Shown here: positions 12,603-19,289 of the stretch, piece after piece
How positions within the stretch are numbered: position 1 is the stretch's first letter
Layout of the letters: each line of letters begins with the position of its first letter
IMG/VR virus record: IMGVR_UViG_3300044675_002427
Span: 1 to 21,464 of that record
Source: a virus
DNA: 21,464 nt
Strand: one strand, 5' to 3'
Notes under the pieces: generated by a model
Database searches by the model: none
Told to the model about the DNA's origin: nothing
The model's input: only the letters and a program-made list of their open reading frames with translations
Made by a program: the position numbers and the translations under genes

Positions 12603-12612
12603 AAAACCAATC
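12603..12612 (+). promoter_or_regulatory. leader motif AAAACCAATC, copy 4
   Basis: Exact copy ending 3 bases before the ATG at 12616 and lying just after the best promoter candidate, so it would be at or near the 5' end of the transcript. Confidence 0.78.
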
Positions 12613-12615
12613 ACA

Positions 12616-12885
12616 ATGACCACTATCTCTGAATTCGGCATCACCATCAACTACTTCAACAACGATGATATGATGGCCATCAACTCTGAGCCATCAGTAG
12701 TTAAAGTTCTGGATGATGCACGCAACTGGTTGTACTCTGGCAACTACTCCAAGAACTTGAATTCAGCAAAGTACCAAACCTACCTTGTTCGCTACGAGAA
12801 GGCGATTGACAAGGTGGTTGCAAAGATGGGTATCGACCCAAAGACCGCTCGCTACTGCGGTTCATTCGGAGACCTTTTGTCCTAA
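12616..12885 (+). CDS. unknown small protein
   Basis: An 89-residue protein (MTTISEFGITINYFNNDDMM at the start), largely helical, with tyrosines and lysines and one cysteine (C82). It has its own promoter candidate and leader motif, so it may be well expressed early. No known motif or membrane segment is seen and no family is recognised. Confidence 0.75.
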   Translation: MTTISEFGITINYFNNDDMMAINSEPSVVKVLDDARNWLYSGNYSKNLNSAKYQTYLVRYEKAIDKVVAKMGIDPKTARYCGSFGDLLS

Positions 12886-12898
12886 TCAAACAACAATC

Positions 12899-12908
12899 AA
12901 AACCAATC
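12899..12908 (+). promoter_or_regulatory. leader motif AAAACCAATC, copy 5
   Basis: Exact copy ending 3 bases before the GTG at 12912. No promoter box fits in the 13-base space after the previous stop, so here it works within a longer transcript. That favours a translational role. Confidence 0.75.
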
Positions 12909-12911
12909 AAA

Positions 12912-13052
12912 GTGAGCAAGATTCAAAACCTAATCATTGACATCACCGTCCCTTTGGCGTGGATGCTCATCCTGTCGGCTGCCTTCTTTGCAGTTGTTCT
13001 CCTTCCTCAAATCATATACGTCCAGCTATGCGACTGTCAGCCGACTTTCTAA
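12912..13052 (+). CDS. small single-pass membrane protein
   Basis: A 46-residue protein starting at GTG (read as M) with SKIQNLIIDITVPLAW, then one long hydrophobic segment (about 8-37), and a cysteine-containing end (LCDCQPTF). The GTG start is supported by leader motif copy 5 and by the TAATG junction with the next gene. It probably lies in the host inner membrane. Small early membrane proteins often affect host defence or superinfection, but nothing here proves it. Confidence 0.65.
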   Translation: MSKIQNLIIDITVPLAWMLILSAAFFAVVLLPQIIYVQLCDCQPTF

Positions 13053-13297
13053 TGGACTATGCCGATAGAATCGGTATCGCTCCCGAGGATGTAGCCCCTC
13101 GTACTTGGAATGAAATCTTCGCTGACTGGGCAGGGTTCAAATCCGTAGACGATATGATACGATATGAGCTGCACGTTGACGTGGATAGTTGCGACGCTCC
13201 AGACGGCAAGTTCCACGATGTGGACTTCGTTCACTATCCATATGAACCAAACCTCCCGTTCGATGTGAACGAGATGTACAAAGCAATAATGCGATGA
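13052..13297 (+). CDS. unknown acidic small protein
   Basis: An 81-residue acidic protein (MDYADRIGIAPEDVAPRTWN at the start) without membrane segment. ATG 13052 shares a base with the previous TAA and is preferred to ATG 13028 and to the open frame from 12959, which run through the membrane-protein gene. The stop TGA overlaps the next ATG. It is very acidic (many D and E), like DNA-mimic proteins, but that is speculation. The family is not recognised. Confidence 0.68.
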   Translation: MDYADRIGIAPEDVAPRTWNEIFADWAGFKSVDDMIRYELHVDVDSCDAPDGKFHDVDFVHYPYEPNLPFDVNEMYKAIMR

Positions 13298-13482
13298 AGC
13301 GCATATTCAAGGAACTTGTGACCCGTGAATGCACGGACTGCAAGGAGGTAGTAGATGCAAAGTACTTCACGCATTGCAAGCGCACTAACAAAAACGAGGT
13401 GGTCTACTATCAGCGATCGGACTGCAAGTTCTGCCGTGCGAAGAAGGAACGTGACCGCAGAGCAAAAAACAAACAGAGATGA
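13294..13482 (+). CDS. small zinc-finger-like protein
   Basis: A 62-residue basic protein with C13xxC16, H27/C28 and C44xxC47, which could bind one zinc, and a highly basic end (RAKKERDRRAKNKQR). This looks like a small nucleic-acid-binding protein. A truncated HNH nuclease is possible, since some HNH proteins begin with such a finger, but the HNH core is absent. Both ends overlap neighbours by 4 bases. Confidence 0.68.
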   Translation: MKRIFKELVTRECTDCKEVVDAKYFTHCKRTNKNEVVYYQRSDCKFCRAKKERDRRAKNKQR

Positions 13483-13655
13483 AGACAGTCAAAGAGTACA
13501 GTTGGTTTGACGTAATTGCGGGAATGCCATTCGGGTCAAAGGATTACAAAATGCGAGTAGTTGGAAAGAAAAAAATGTGCTTTGAATATCTGCTGCATCC
13601 AGACGATGACAAGCAACTGGTCAAGGAGTACGAAGTGAAAAGAATCTTTAAGTAA
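13479..13655 (+). CDS. unknown small protein
   Basis: A 58-residue protein (MKTVKEYSWFDVIAGMPFGS at the start), rich in lysine and aspartate, with one cysteine. It starts in an ATGA overlap with the zinc-finger-like gene and ends 5 bases before the next ATG. No family is recognised; codon use and tight packing support it as a real gene. Confidence 0.65.
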   Translation: MKTVKEYSWFDVIAGMPFGSKDYKMRVVGKKKMCFEYLLHPDDDKQLVKEYEVKRIFK

Positions 13656-13660
13656 AAAGT

Positions 13661-13900
13661 ATGTACAACCAGCATCGACTTTATCGGGTATTTCAGATGA
13701 TTAAAGAGCTGCAATCGGGAGAGAATAAAACAACCCAGAGCTTGGCTAAAACTATGAAAGTAACCGTTCGTTCTGTATACCGATACCTTGAGCTTCTTGA
13801 GCAAGTAGGATTAAAAGTAGAGAAGGATAAATACGGCAAATTCTTTTTGACTAACGATATTAATTCCATATTGCAAAATGAAAACAATCAAACTACTTGA
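13661..13900 (+). CDS. winged helix-turn-helix DNA-binding protein
   Basis: A 79-residue protein. Residues about 6-50 fit an HTH_11/DeoR-type winged helix: YRVFQMIKELQSG (8-20), TTQSLAKTMKVTVRSVYRYL (24-43) as the turn and recognition helix, then LLEQVGLKVEKDKYGKFFL as the wing. It probably regulates phage or host genes. It overlaps the nuclease gene that follows by 23 bases, so the two may be made together. It could bind the palindrome in the 7.7 kb switch region, as an untested idea. Confidence 0.78.
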   Translation: MYNQHRLYRVFQMIKELQSGENKTTQSLAKTMKVTVRSVYRYLELLEQVGLKVEKDKYGKFFLTNDINSILQNENNQTT

Positions 13901-14657
13901 CGGCTCCATCTGGGACACCGTCACCCTCAAAGAGAAGATGCTTGACGATTCGTTCTACTACGGACACCTCGGCCGTGCGGCACTCTCAAGCAGCGCAGCA
14001 AAGCTCCTGCTTCAATCCCCAAAGACGTACCACTATGTGACGAAATACGGGCAGGAGGACTCCGATGCTTTCTCCGTTGGTCGTCTGGTTCACTTGATGG
14101 TACTGCAACCCGATCTCGTGAAGGACTACGAGGTCATTGACGTGCAAAGCAAAAACACGAAGACGTGGCAAGAGGCGAAGAAAACAGGAGCCAAAATCAT
14201 CACGGCAAAGGAGTTCAGCGAAGCCGAGCGAATCGCCAACGCACTACTGCGCAACGAACAGGTGATGGACTATGTGAATGACTGCGAGTACGAGGTTCCC
14301 CAAGTGGGAATGATTGAGGGGCTGCCCTTCCGTGCAAAGGCGGACATCTACACGAGCGGCTTCATTGCCGACCTTAAGACCACTACCGACCTTCGTGCGT
14401 TTCCTTACTCCGCAAAGAAGTACGGATACGACTTGCAGGCGTTCATCTACACCCGCCTCTTTGGGGTGCCGATTGACAAGTTCATCTTCATCGCCATTGA
14501 CAAAGCGTCCCTTGATATTGGGATTTACACGGTCTCTCCAGAGTTCGTAGCGGAAGGTGAGCGCAAAGCGCACGAGGCGATTGAACTATACAAGGAGTTC
14601 TTCCTCGGCAATGACAACCCCGAGCTTGACAGTTATACCATCATCGGTCAACTTTAA
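13878..14657 (+). CDS. RecE / exonuclease VIII-like nuclease
   Basis: A 259-residue protein that probably degrades the 5' strand at double-strand ends to start phage recombination. The PD-(D/E)XK family features appear in order: ALSSSAAKLLLQSPKTYHY (35-53), VGRLVHLMVLQPD (67-79) with H72, FRAKADIY with D156, ADLKTT (164-169) with D165 and K167, and YDLQAFIYTRLF with Q187 and Y191. This matches the C-terminal nuclease domain of RecE (DUF3799 type) at its usual size. No RecT-like annealing protein is seen next to it. The OB-fold-like protein at 8919 might serve instead, by inference. Confidence 0.85.
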   Translation: MKTIKLLDGSIWDTVTLKEKMLDDSFYYGHLGRAALSSSAAKLLLQSPKTYHYVTKYGQEDSDAFSVGRLVHLMVLQPDLVKDYEVIDVQSKNTKTWQEAKKTGAKIITAKEFSEAERIANALLRNEQVMDYVNDCEYEVPQVGMIEGLPFRAKADIYTSGFIADLKTTTDLRAFPYSAKKYGYDLQAFIYTRLFGVPIDKFIFIAIDKASLDIGIYTVSPEFVAEGERKAHEAIELYKEFFLGNDNPELDSYTIIGQL

Positions 14658-14667
14658 TGCTTACAAA

Positions 14668-14832
14668 ATGACTGACATTACCAAATGCACGGGCGAAGTT
14701 TGTGCCTTGAAGCAAACGTGCTACCGATTCACCGCCCCAATGGGAACGTATCAATCGATGTTTGTTGAGGTTCCAATTCGGAACGGCAAGTGCGATTATT
14801 ACTGGGAAACCTTTAACACCAAAGAGAAATGA
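14668..14832 (+). CDS. small cysteine-containing protein with shared C-terminal tail
   Basis: A 54-residue protein (MTDITKCTGEVCALKQTCYR at the start) with cysteines C7, C12, C18 and C44 that could bind metal or a cluster. ATG 14668 is preferred to the open frame from 14557. It ends in YYWETFNTKEK, a tail shared by four genes of this region. The stop overlaps the next ATG. The function is unknown. Confidence 0.72.
   Translation: MTDITKCTGEVCALKQTCYRFTAPMGTYQSMFVEVPIRNGKCDYYWETFNTKEK
14806..14832 (+). repeat. gene-junction repeat, copy 1
   Basis: Begins GAAACCTTTAACACCAA, encodes the tail ETFNTKEK and ends in AAATGA, which holds both a stop and the next start. It is identical over 27 bases to copy 3. 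Confidence 0.88.
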
Positions 14833-15059
14833 AAACACCAATGCAAGAAATGTTGGAGTGGGTTCGAGCAACCTTACCAATGGATTTAGATTGGCCTATA
14901 ATGATTGAGCAAAAAGTAAAATCATTACTTGAGAAAGAGAAAGAGGTGATTATGGACGCTTATGAGGCTGGTTCACATACTGAATGGGACGAAAATACTT
15001 GGATGTTAGTTGAGAAACGGGAGTATTACAACGAAACCTTTAACACCAACGAGAAATGA
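14829..15059 (+). CDS. unknown small protein with shared C-terminal tail
   Basis: A 76-residue, mostly helical acidic protein (MKTPMQEMLEWVRATLPMDL at the start) ending in YYNETFNTNEK. The middle part IMDAYEAGSHTEW resembles the helix IMDAYRCAIPDPDDWAYW of the protein at 15964, so the two may be paralogs. It overlaps both neighbours by 4 bases. Function unknown. Confidence 0.75.
   Translation: MKTPMQEMLEWVRATLPMDLDWPIMIEQKVKSLLEKEKEVIMDAYEAGSHTEWDENTWMLVEKREYYNETFNTNEK
15033..15059 (+). repeat. gene-junction repeat, copy 2
   Basis: The same 27-base unit with one base change (AACGAGAAATGA instead of AAAGAGAAATGA), changing K to N in the encoded tail. Confidence 0.88.
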
Positions 15060-15265
15060 CACCAAAAGAGAAGGCGGAGGAATTAGTAAGAAAATATTAC
15101 ACCTTTGGAATTAATAAAGAAGGCCAAACATTGAGTTGGTATGAATGCAAACAATGTGCATTGATTGCAGTGGATGAGGTATTGAATGAAGAAAATCATT
15201 TTATTCAAACAGATGCACACTTTTTATATTGGGGGGAAGTAAAACAAGAAATAGAAAAGTTATGA
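15056..15265 (+). CDS. conserved phage protein of unknown function
   Basis: A 69-residue protein starting MTPKEKAEELVRKYYTFGIN, with CKQCALIAVDEVL in the middle (C36 and C39) and VKQEIEKL at the end. I recall this family as one of the most common short proteins of Bacteroidota phages, often in several copies; no function is known. It lacks the YYNETFNTKEK tail of its neighbours. It overlaps both neighbours by 4 bases. Confidence 0.78.
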   Translation: MTPKEKAEELVRKYYTFGINKEGQTLSWYECKQCALIAVDEVLNEENHFIQTDAHFLYWGEVKQEIEKL

Positions 15266-15540
15266 AACAGACAGCAATAGAATGGTATACGGAAAAAACA
15301 TTTAATCAGATAGAGTTATTGAAAAGAGGATATGTGAACCAAGAAGAGTTTTTGGGTGGTATGCTTAAACTTAGAGACCAAGCCAAAGAAATGGAGAAGG
15401 AGCAGATTAAAAATAGAGCAGTAGAGTCTTACCATTCATTTACTCAATATTTAGACCGATTGCCTAAAATTGGTGGAGCATCAGTTGAGATGGACTTTGA
15501 ACAATACTACAACGAAACCTTTAACACCAAAGAGAAATGA
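15262..15540 (+). CDS. conserved phage protein with shared C-terminal tail
   Basis: A 92-residue protein (MKQTAIEWYTEKTFNQIELL at the start), helical, with AKEMEKEQIKNRAVESYHSF and the terminal YYNETFNTKEK. ATG 15262 is preferred to 15229 because it overlaps the previous stop (ATGA). I recall the AKEMEK-Q-I pattern from many phages of this host group, without a known function. Paralogous relation to 14829 and 15964 is suggested by the shared tail and helix pattern. Confidence 0.78.
   Translation: MKQTAIEWYTEKTFNQIELLKRGYVNQEEFLGGMLKLRDQAKEMEKEQIKNRAVESYHSFTQYLDRLPKIGGASVEMDFEQYYNETFNTKEK
15514..15540 (+). repeat. gene-junction repeat, copy 3
   Basis: 27-base unit identical to copy 1, again ending in the AAATGA stop/start overlap, about 0.7 kb downstream of copy 1. 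Confidence 0.88.
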
Positions 15541-15752
15541 AAATAGACCATATCGCACACTTCTGGGCGGGGATGGCAATCCTTGCCGTTACGGGTAGCT
15601 GGCCGATTCTTATCGCAGCAGCATTCGGCAGAGAATTAAAAGGAATCTTGCTCGACGGTCGTAGGGACTACAACGATAGCGTTTGGGACGTTGTGTACAC
15701 TTTGGTTGGTGGCCTTGCTGCAATGGTAGGTAAATTATTCTTTACTTTATGA
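15537..15752 (+). CDS. small membrane protein
   Basis: A 71-residue protein with two hydrophobic segments (about 9-30 and 50-69). They flank a conserved-looking polar loop, RELKGILLDGRRDYNDSVWD. The layout of a histidine pair near the start (IDHIAHFWAG) and a polar loop before the second segment resembles small VanZ or DUF2279-type membrane proteins found in phages. Function is unknown. It is linked by 4-base overlaps to both neighbours. Confidence 0.72.
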   Translation: MKIDHIAHFWAGMAILAVTGSWPILIAAAFGRELKGILLDGRRDYNDSVWDVVYTLVGGLAAMVGKLFFTL

Positions 15753-15967
15753 AAGCGATTCTTGAGTTCAATTTGCCCGATGACGAGCAAGAGTTCAGCG
15801 ATGTGACCAACGGGGGGATGTACAAGCACGTCCTCTGGAAGTTAGACCAAGACCTGCGAGGTAAAATGAAGCACGGGATGCTGAACGAGTGCGAGTACAG
15901 TTGCTACGACCAAGTCAGAGAAGACCTCCGAACGCTTTTACAATCCAATAATTTGAATATAGAATGA
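15749..15967 (+). CDS. conserved phage protein of unknown function
   Basis: A 72-residue protein beginning MKAILEFNLPDDEQEFSDVT, then MYKHVLWKLDQDLRGKMKHG. I recognise this as a widespread small phage protein with the pattern LEFNLP-D/E near the start and W-x-D-x-x-LR in the middle. No function has been established to my knowledge. A similar beginning and W / L-pattern in the protein at 17587 suggest a diverged relative. It overlaps both neighbours by 4 bases. Confidence 0.8.
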   Translation: MKAILEFNLPDDEQEFSDVTNGGMYKHVLWKLDQDLRGKMKHGMLNECEYSCYDQVREDLRTLLQSNNLNIE

Positions 15968-16197
15968 GCAGCATCCAAATGATAGAGGAGAACTTAAAGG
16001 TCATCATTGAATACCTTATCGAAGGAGTGATGAGCAAGGAGGACTTTGATATATCATTCAAGTTTATCGTTGATAAAGCAAGAGAGAAGCATCGCACGGA
16101 AATAATGGACGCCTATCGTTGCGCTATCCCCGACCCAGATGACTGGGCATACTGGCCCTCCCTTAATTACTACAACGAAAAATTCAATACCAAATGA
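15964..16197 (+). CDS. unknown small protein with shared C-terminal tail
   Basis: A 77-residue helical acidic protein (MSSIQMIEENLKVIIEYLIE at the start). The helix EIMDAYRCAIPDPDDWAYW and the end YYNEKFNTK relate it to the protein at 14829. The tail is shorter by two residues. Function unknown; probably part of a family of quickly changing accessory proteins. Confidence 0.75.
   Translation: MSSIQMIEENLKVIIEYLIEGVMSKEDFDISFKFIVDKAREKHRTEIMDAYRCAIPDPDDWAYWPSLNYYNEKFNTK
16168..16197 (+). repeat. gene-junction repeat, diverged copy 4
   Basis: Starts TACTACAACGAAAAATTCAA, encodes YYNEKFNTK, and ends in AAATGA. It matches copy 3 in its first part (TACTACAACGAAA) and at the stop/start junction. 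Confidence 0.78.
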
Positions 16198-16421
16198 GCG
16201 AAGTCAGACCCGATCACTATAAGCAAAATAACAAAGAGGTATGGGAGATGATGCTTGACATATGGGGGCCAGCGGCCTTCATTGCCTATTGCGAAATCAA
16301 CGCCTTCAAATACCGAATGCGAGCAGGCCGCAAACCAAACAATCCAATCGAGCAGGACATCCTCAAAGCACAATGGTACGAAGACAAGGCGTCCGAAATA
16401 GCAAGAGCCGAAAATGAGTAA
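16194..16421 (+). CDS. DUF3310-family protein
   Basis: A 75-residue protein with the family signature RPDHYK (5-10), an aromatic helix, then FKYRMRAGRKPNNPIEQDIL (39-58) and KAQWYEDKA. DUF3310 is common in phages. The T7 member, gp1.7, is a nucleotide kinase; whether this short form has that activity is unknown. The start overlaps the previous stop (AAATGA) and the end overlaps the next ATG. Confidence 0.83.
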   Translation: MSEVRPDHYKQNNKEVWEMMLDIWGPAAFIAYCEINAFKYRMRAGRKPNNPIEQDILKAQWYEDKASEIARAENE

Positions 16422-16662
16422 TGCGATTTGGATGCTGGACTTGGAGGTGTCGTACACCAAGAGCAAAAAGAAGCACACGAAAAAGGTCTGGGCTTCCTCC
16501 AGATGGGAGCAGTACCGCTCGGTAGTTACAGATGAGGAGTGCATTCAACAAATCAAAGACCGCTACGACTTGCAGGCGGCAACGGAGTTCCGCATCACAA
16601 AAGTCATCGGAGCGGTTTATTTAGGTGAGCGTTATGGTCAAACACAAGAAGGTCTACTTTGA
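16414..16662 (+). CDS. unknown small protein
   Basis: An 82-residue protein with a basic stretch (YTKSKKKHTKKVWASSRWEQ) and a mixed alpha/beta rest. It overlaps the DUF3310 gene by 8 bases and the HNH gene by about 29 bases. No motif is recognised. Codon use matches its neighbours. Confidence 0.7.
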   Translation: MSNAIWMLDLEVSYTKSKKKHTKKVWASSRWEQYRSVVTDEECIQQIKDRYDLQAATEFRITKVIGAVYLGERYGQTQEGLL

Positions 16663-16897
16663 TGCCACAGGGCTATCGCCCGTGGAGTTCGTTCCTTGCG
16701 AGGTGTGTGGAGGCCGTGCGGTTGACATCCATCACATTCAACCACGAGGGATGGGAGGGAGCAAGAGCCGAGACACAATCGAGAATCTGATGGCGGTATG
16801 CCGACCTTGCCACCACGAAGCCGACTTTGGCACTAAACTTTCAAAAGAGTACCTATATGAAATCCACTTACAGTACCTATCACGGATTCTCCCTTGA
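16634..16897 (+). CDS. HNH endonuclease
   Basis: An 87-residue protein. The zinc fingers C22xxC25 and C56xxC59 enclose the core DIHHIQPRGMGGSKS with H33/H34, then N51 in IENLMAVCRPCHH. This is a compact HNH domain. ATG 16634 is preferred to GTG 16625. HNH proteins near terminase genes can be needed for packaging-site cleavage, as in HK97 gp74; this one lies about 0.9 kb before the small terminase, so such a role is possible but unproven. A second HNH gene is at 54. Confidence 0.87.
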   Translation: MVKHKKVYFDATGLSPVEFVPCEVCGGRAVDIHHIQPRGMGGSKSRDTIENLMAVCRPCHHEADFGTKLSKEYLYEIHLQYLSRILP

Positions 16898-16922
16898 CAC
16901 CGTCATCGGTTCCTACTACATT

Positions 16923-17072
16923 ATGCGTATCAACGTATCGATGGCGGGCATTATGCTTCACCATTACGAGGTGTACAGACGAAAGGGAAAGGACTTCTTT
17001 TTGGAGTACCAGAGCGAGGAGATGAACGATGACGCCTTCAACGATTGCGTGAACTACATCCGCCTCAAATGA
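16923..17072 (+). CDS. unknown small protein
   Basis: A 49-residue protein (MRINVSMAGIMLHHYEVYRR at the start) ending MNDDAFNDCVNYIRLK. ATG 16923, 25 bases after the HNH stop, gives a natural sequence. ATG 16857 would add 22 residues read out of the HNH coding region and is less likely. The stop overlaps the ATG of the glycosyltransferase gene (ATGA). The family is not recognised. Confidence 0.62.
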   Translation: MRINVSMAGIMLHHYEVYRRKGKDFFLEYQSEEMNDDAFNDCVNYIRLK

Positions 17073-17590
17073 TACACATCCTCACGCCCTGCTCTCGTCC
17101 GTGGAACCTTGTGATGATAGCCCCAAGCATTCCACCCAAATGCAGCTGGAAGGTGGCCTTTGATAAATCAACAGGCGTACAATCAAGAGGCAAATGGTAT
17201 ACGTCTCAATTCACTGGCAGCTGGGGTCATCCTGTACGGAACGAAATGCTCTCCCGCCTAAAGGCCAAGCCAGACGATTACATCCTCTTTCTCGACGATG
17301 ACAACCTCATCCACCCCAACTGGTACGAACACATCCAAGGAAGCACCGCAGATATGGTCACGTGGGGGCAAGAGAACAAGGACGGCACCGTCCGACTACG
17401 AGCAACAGACCAGCCACAGATAGGCAATATCGATATGGCTTCCTTTATGGTCAAGTATAAAATCGCCAAGCAACTGAAATTCACCGACGTATACGAAGCA
17501 GATGGTATCTTTGCAATGCAGGCAGCCCAAAAAGCAAGCGACATCCAAACAATAAACGAAAGCATTTCATACTACAACTACCTAAAATGA
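17069..17590 (+). CDS. GT-A-fold glycosyltransferase
   Basis: A 173-residue protein. ATG 17069 is preferred to ATG 17045 because of the ATGA overlap. The N-terminal MIHILTPCSRPWNL looks like the first strand of a nucleotide-sugar-binding fold. GHPVRNEMLSRLKAKPDDYI is followed by FLDDDN (74-79), the DxD metal motif that holds the sugar nucleotide. EADGIF (143-148) may hold the catalytic acid. It is shorter than usual GT2 enzymes. It may modify a virion protein, host glycan or DNA; nothing tells which. A second glycosyltransferase follows the large terminase. Confidence 0.78.
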   Translation: MIHILTPCSRPWNLVMIAPSIPPKCSWKVAFDKSTGVQSRGKWYTSQFTGSWGHPVRNEMLSRLKAKPDDYILFLDDDNLIHPNWYEHIQGSTADMVTWGQENKDGTVRLRATDQPQIGNIDMASFMVKYKIAKQLKFTDVYEADGIFAMQAAQKASDIQTINESISYYNYLK

Positions 17591-17817
17591 AAGCAACACT
17601 CACATACAAGGTGGAGACCCACGAACAGGAGGCCATCTTCAAGAGAGCAGTCCGATCCGAGGACGCTTGGAACTCCCTATGGGAGACCGAACTGTTCTTG
17701 CATACAATGGTGCAGGAATCCAAGCACGAATACGAGCTAATCCTTTGGAAACAAGCGCAGTCCGTATTCCGCAACATCCTACAAACGAACTCAATATCTC
17801 TGGAGAATGAGTACTAA
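17587..17817 (+). CDS. unknown small protein, related to LEFNLP family
   Basis: A 76-residue protein beginning MKATLTYKVETHEQEAIFKR with W28 and W32 in a helical middle. Its start (MKATL / MKAIL) and layout are similar to the protein at 15749, so it may be a diverged relative. It overlaps the glycosyltransferase gene by 4 bases and the small terminase gene by 11. Function unknown. Confidence 0.7.
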   Translation: MKATLTYKVETHEQEAIFKRAVRSEDAWNSLWETELFLHTMVQESKHEYELILWKQAQSVFRNILQTNSISLENEY

Positions 17818-18154
17818 AACGGACATTACAAAAAGGGCAATGATTGAAGCCCTCGAAAAGTCGCTTGGTATTGTGTCTACTGCGGCACGGGTGGTAGGCA
17901 TCAGCCGCAACACCCACTACGAATGGTACCGTGAAGACCCCAAGTACAAGCAAGAGGTAGACGCTATCGCAGATATGGCTATTGACTTTGCGGAGTCCTC
18001 CTTGCACAACCAGATAAAGGACGGCAACCCAACCTCCACCATCTTCTACTTAAAGACAAAGGGCAAGAGCCGTGGCTATGTAGAACGGCAGGAGATAGAA
18101 CACCACGCAGACAAATCCTTCAAGGTCACCATTGTCGGAGATACGAACGAATAA
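17807..18154 (+). CDS. terS: terminase small subunit
   Basis: A 115-residue protein that would recognise phage DNA and load it onto the large subunit. Residues about 8-45 form a helix-turn-helix (KRAMIEALEKSLGIVSTAAR, then VVGISRNTHYEWYREDP). The rest is a helical oligomerisation part (IDFAESSLHNQIKDGNPTST, then IFYLKTKGKSRGYVER). The phrase TSTIFYLKTKGK is typical of the family. The gene overlaps the large subunit gene by 23 bases, the usual pairing. Confidence 0.88.
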   Translation: MSTKTDITKRAMIEALEKSLGIVSTAARVVGISRNTHYEWYREDPKYKQEVDAIADMAIDFAESSLHNQIKDGNPTSTIFYLKTKGKSRGYVERQEIEHHADKSFKVTIVGDTNE

Positions 18155-19289
18155 GGTATTTGCCCACCTACTGCGGAGCGACAAGCGAATCACAGTAGAG
18201 CAGGGAGGCACTCGGAGCGGGAAGACATACAACATCCTGCTCTGGGTTATTTTTCATTATTGTGCAAACAACAGGGACAAGGTGGTCACGGTCTGCCGAA
18301 AGACCTTCCCCTCTTTGCGTGCGTCTGTGATGCGTGACTTCATCGACATCCTGCGAGCGCACGACCTGTATCGGGAAGAAAACCACAATATGTCCAACCA
18401 CGAATATCAGTTGAATGGTAACCTCGTGGAGTTCATCTCCCTCGATCAACCCCAAAAGATTCGGGGACGGAAACGGAACCTATTGTACATCAACGAGGCG
18501 AACGAACTGTTCTTCGAGGACTGGCAGCAGCTTATCTTCCGAACGGACGGCAAAATCATTCTCGACTACAACCCCTCGGATTCCTTCCACTGGATCTACG
18601 ACAAGGTATTGACCCGTGACGATTGTGACTTCTACCAAACAACCTACAAAGACAACCCCTTTCTGGATGCCGTCATCATTGACGAAATTGAACGCCTCCA
18701 GTTTACGGACGAGGACTACTGGCGGGTGTACGGTCTGGGGGAACGTGGCAGCAACCGAGCAGCAGTATTCACCTTCTCAACGAGCGACATCCCAAAAGAA
18801 GCAAAACTACTGGCATATGGAATGGACTTCGGTTACACAAACGACCCGACCTCCCTCGTGGGTGTATACGAGTACGGGGACGCTCTTTATATGGACGAGC
18901 TTGTCTACCGCACGGGGATGACGAACCGAGACATTCACAACGTACTGACCGACCTCGGCATCAGTAGGTATGCGGAAATCTTTGCCGATAGCGCAGAACC
19001 CAAATCTATTGACGAGCTGCACCGCTTTGGGTGGAACGTGAAGCCCACCGCCAAAGGCCCAGATTCCGTAATGGCGGGCATCGATATGATGAAGCGGTTT
19101 CGGCTACTCGCTACCCCACGAAGCACGAACCTAATCAAAGAACTCCAGAACTACAAGTGGGCAGAGGACAAGAACGGGAACCTGCTCAATAAACCGATGG
19201 ACGCTTTCAACCACGCCTGCGATGCTGCGAGATATGCGGTATTTAATAAGAAGGCAAACCCTAACTTTGGACGATACACTTTGAGATGA
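18132..19289 (+). CDS. terL: terminase large subunit
   Basis: A 385-residue packaging motor and nuclease. ATPase motifs: Walker A GGTRSGKT (25-32), Walker B LLYINEAN with E122, coupling motif DYNPSD (145-150). Nuclease motifs: DFGYTND with D232, FADSAEP with D286, and DAFNHACDAARY with D357 and D364. The set is complete, so the protein should be active. It starts at TTG 18132 inside the small subunit gene; no ATG lies in a suitable place, and the N-terminal RTNKVFAHLL fits the family from the first residues. The length is at the low end for the family. The 3' end overlaps the glycosyltransferase gene by 4 bases. Confidence 0.95.
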   Translation: MSEIRTNKVFAHLLRSDKRITVEQGGTRSGKTYNILLWVIFHYCANNRDKVVTVCRKTFPSLRASVMRDFIDILRAHDLYREENHNMSNHEYQLNGNLVEFISLDQPQKIRGRKRNLLYINEANELFFEDWQQLIFRTDGKIILDYNPSDSFHWIYDKVLTRDDCDFYQTTYKDNPFLDAVIIDEIERLQFTDEDYWRVYGLGERGSNRAAVFTFSTSDIPKEAKLLAYGMDFGYTNDPTSLVGVYEYGDALYMDELVYRTGMTNRDIHNVLTDLGISRYAEIFADSAEPKSIDELHRFGWNVKPTAKGPDSVMAGIDMMKRFRLLATPRSTNLIKELQNYKWAEDKNGNLLNKPMDAFNHACDAARYAVFNKKANPNFGRYTLR

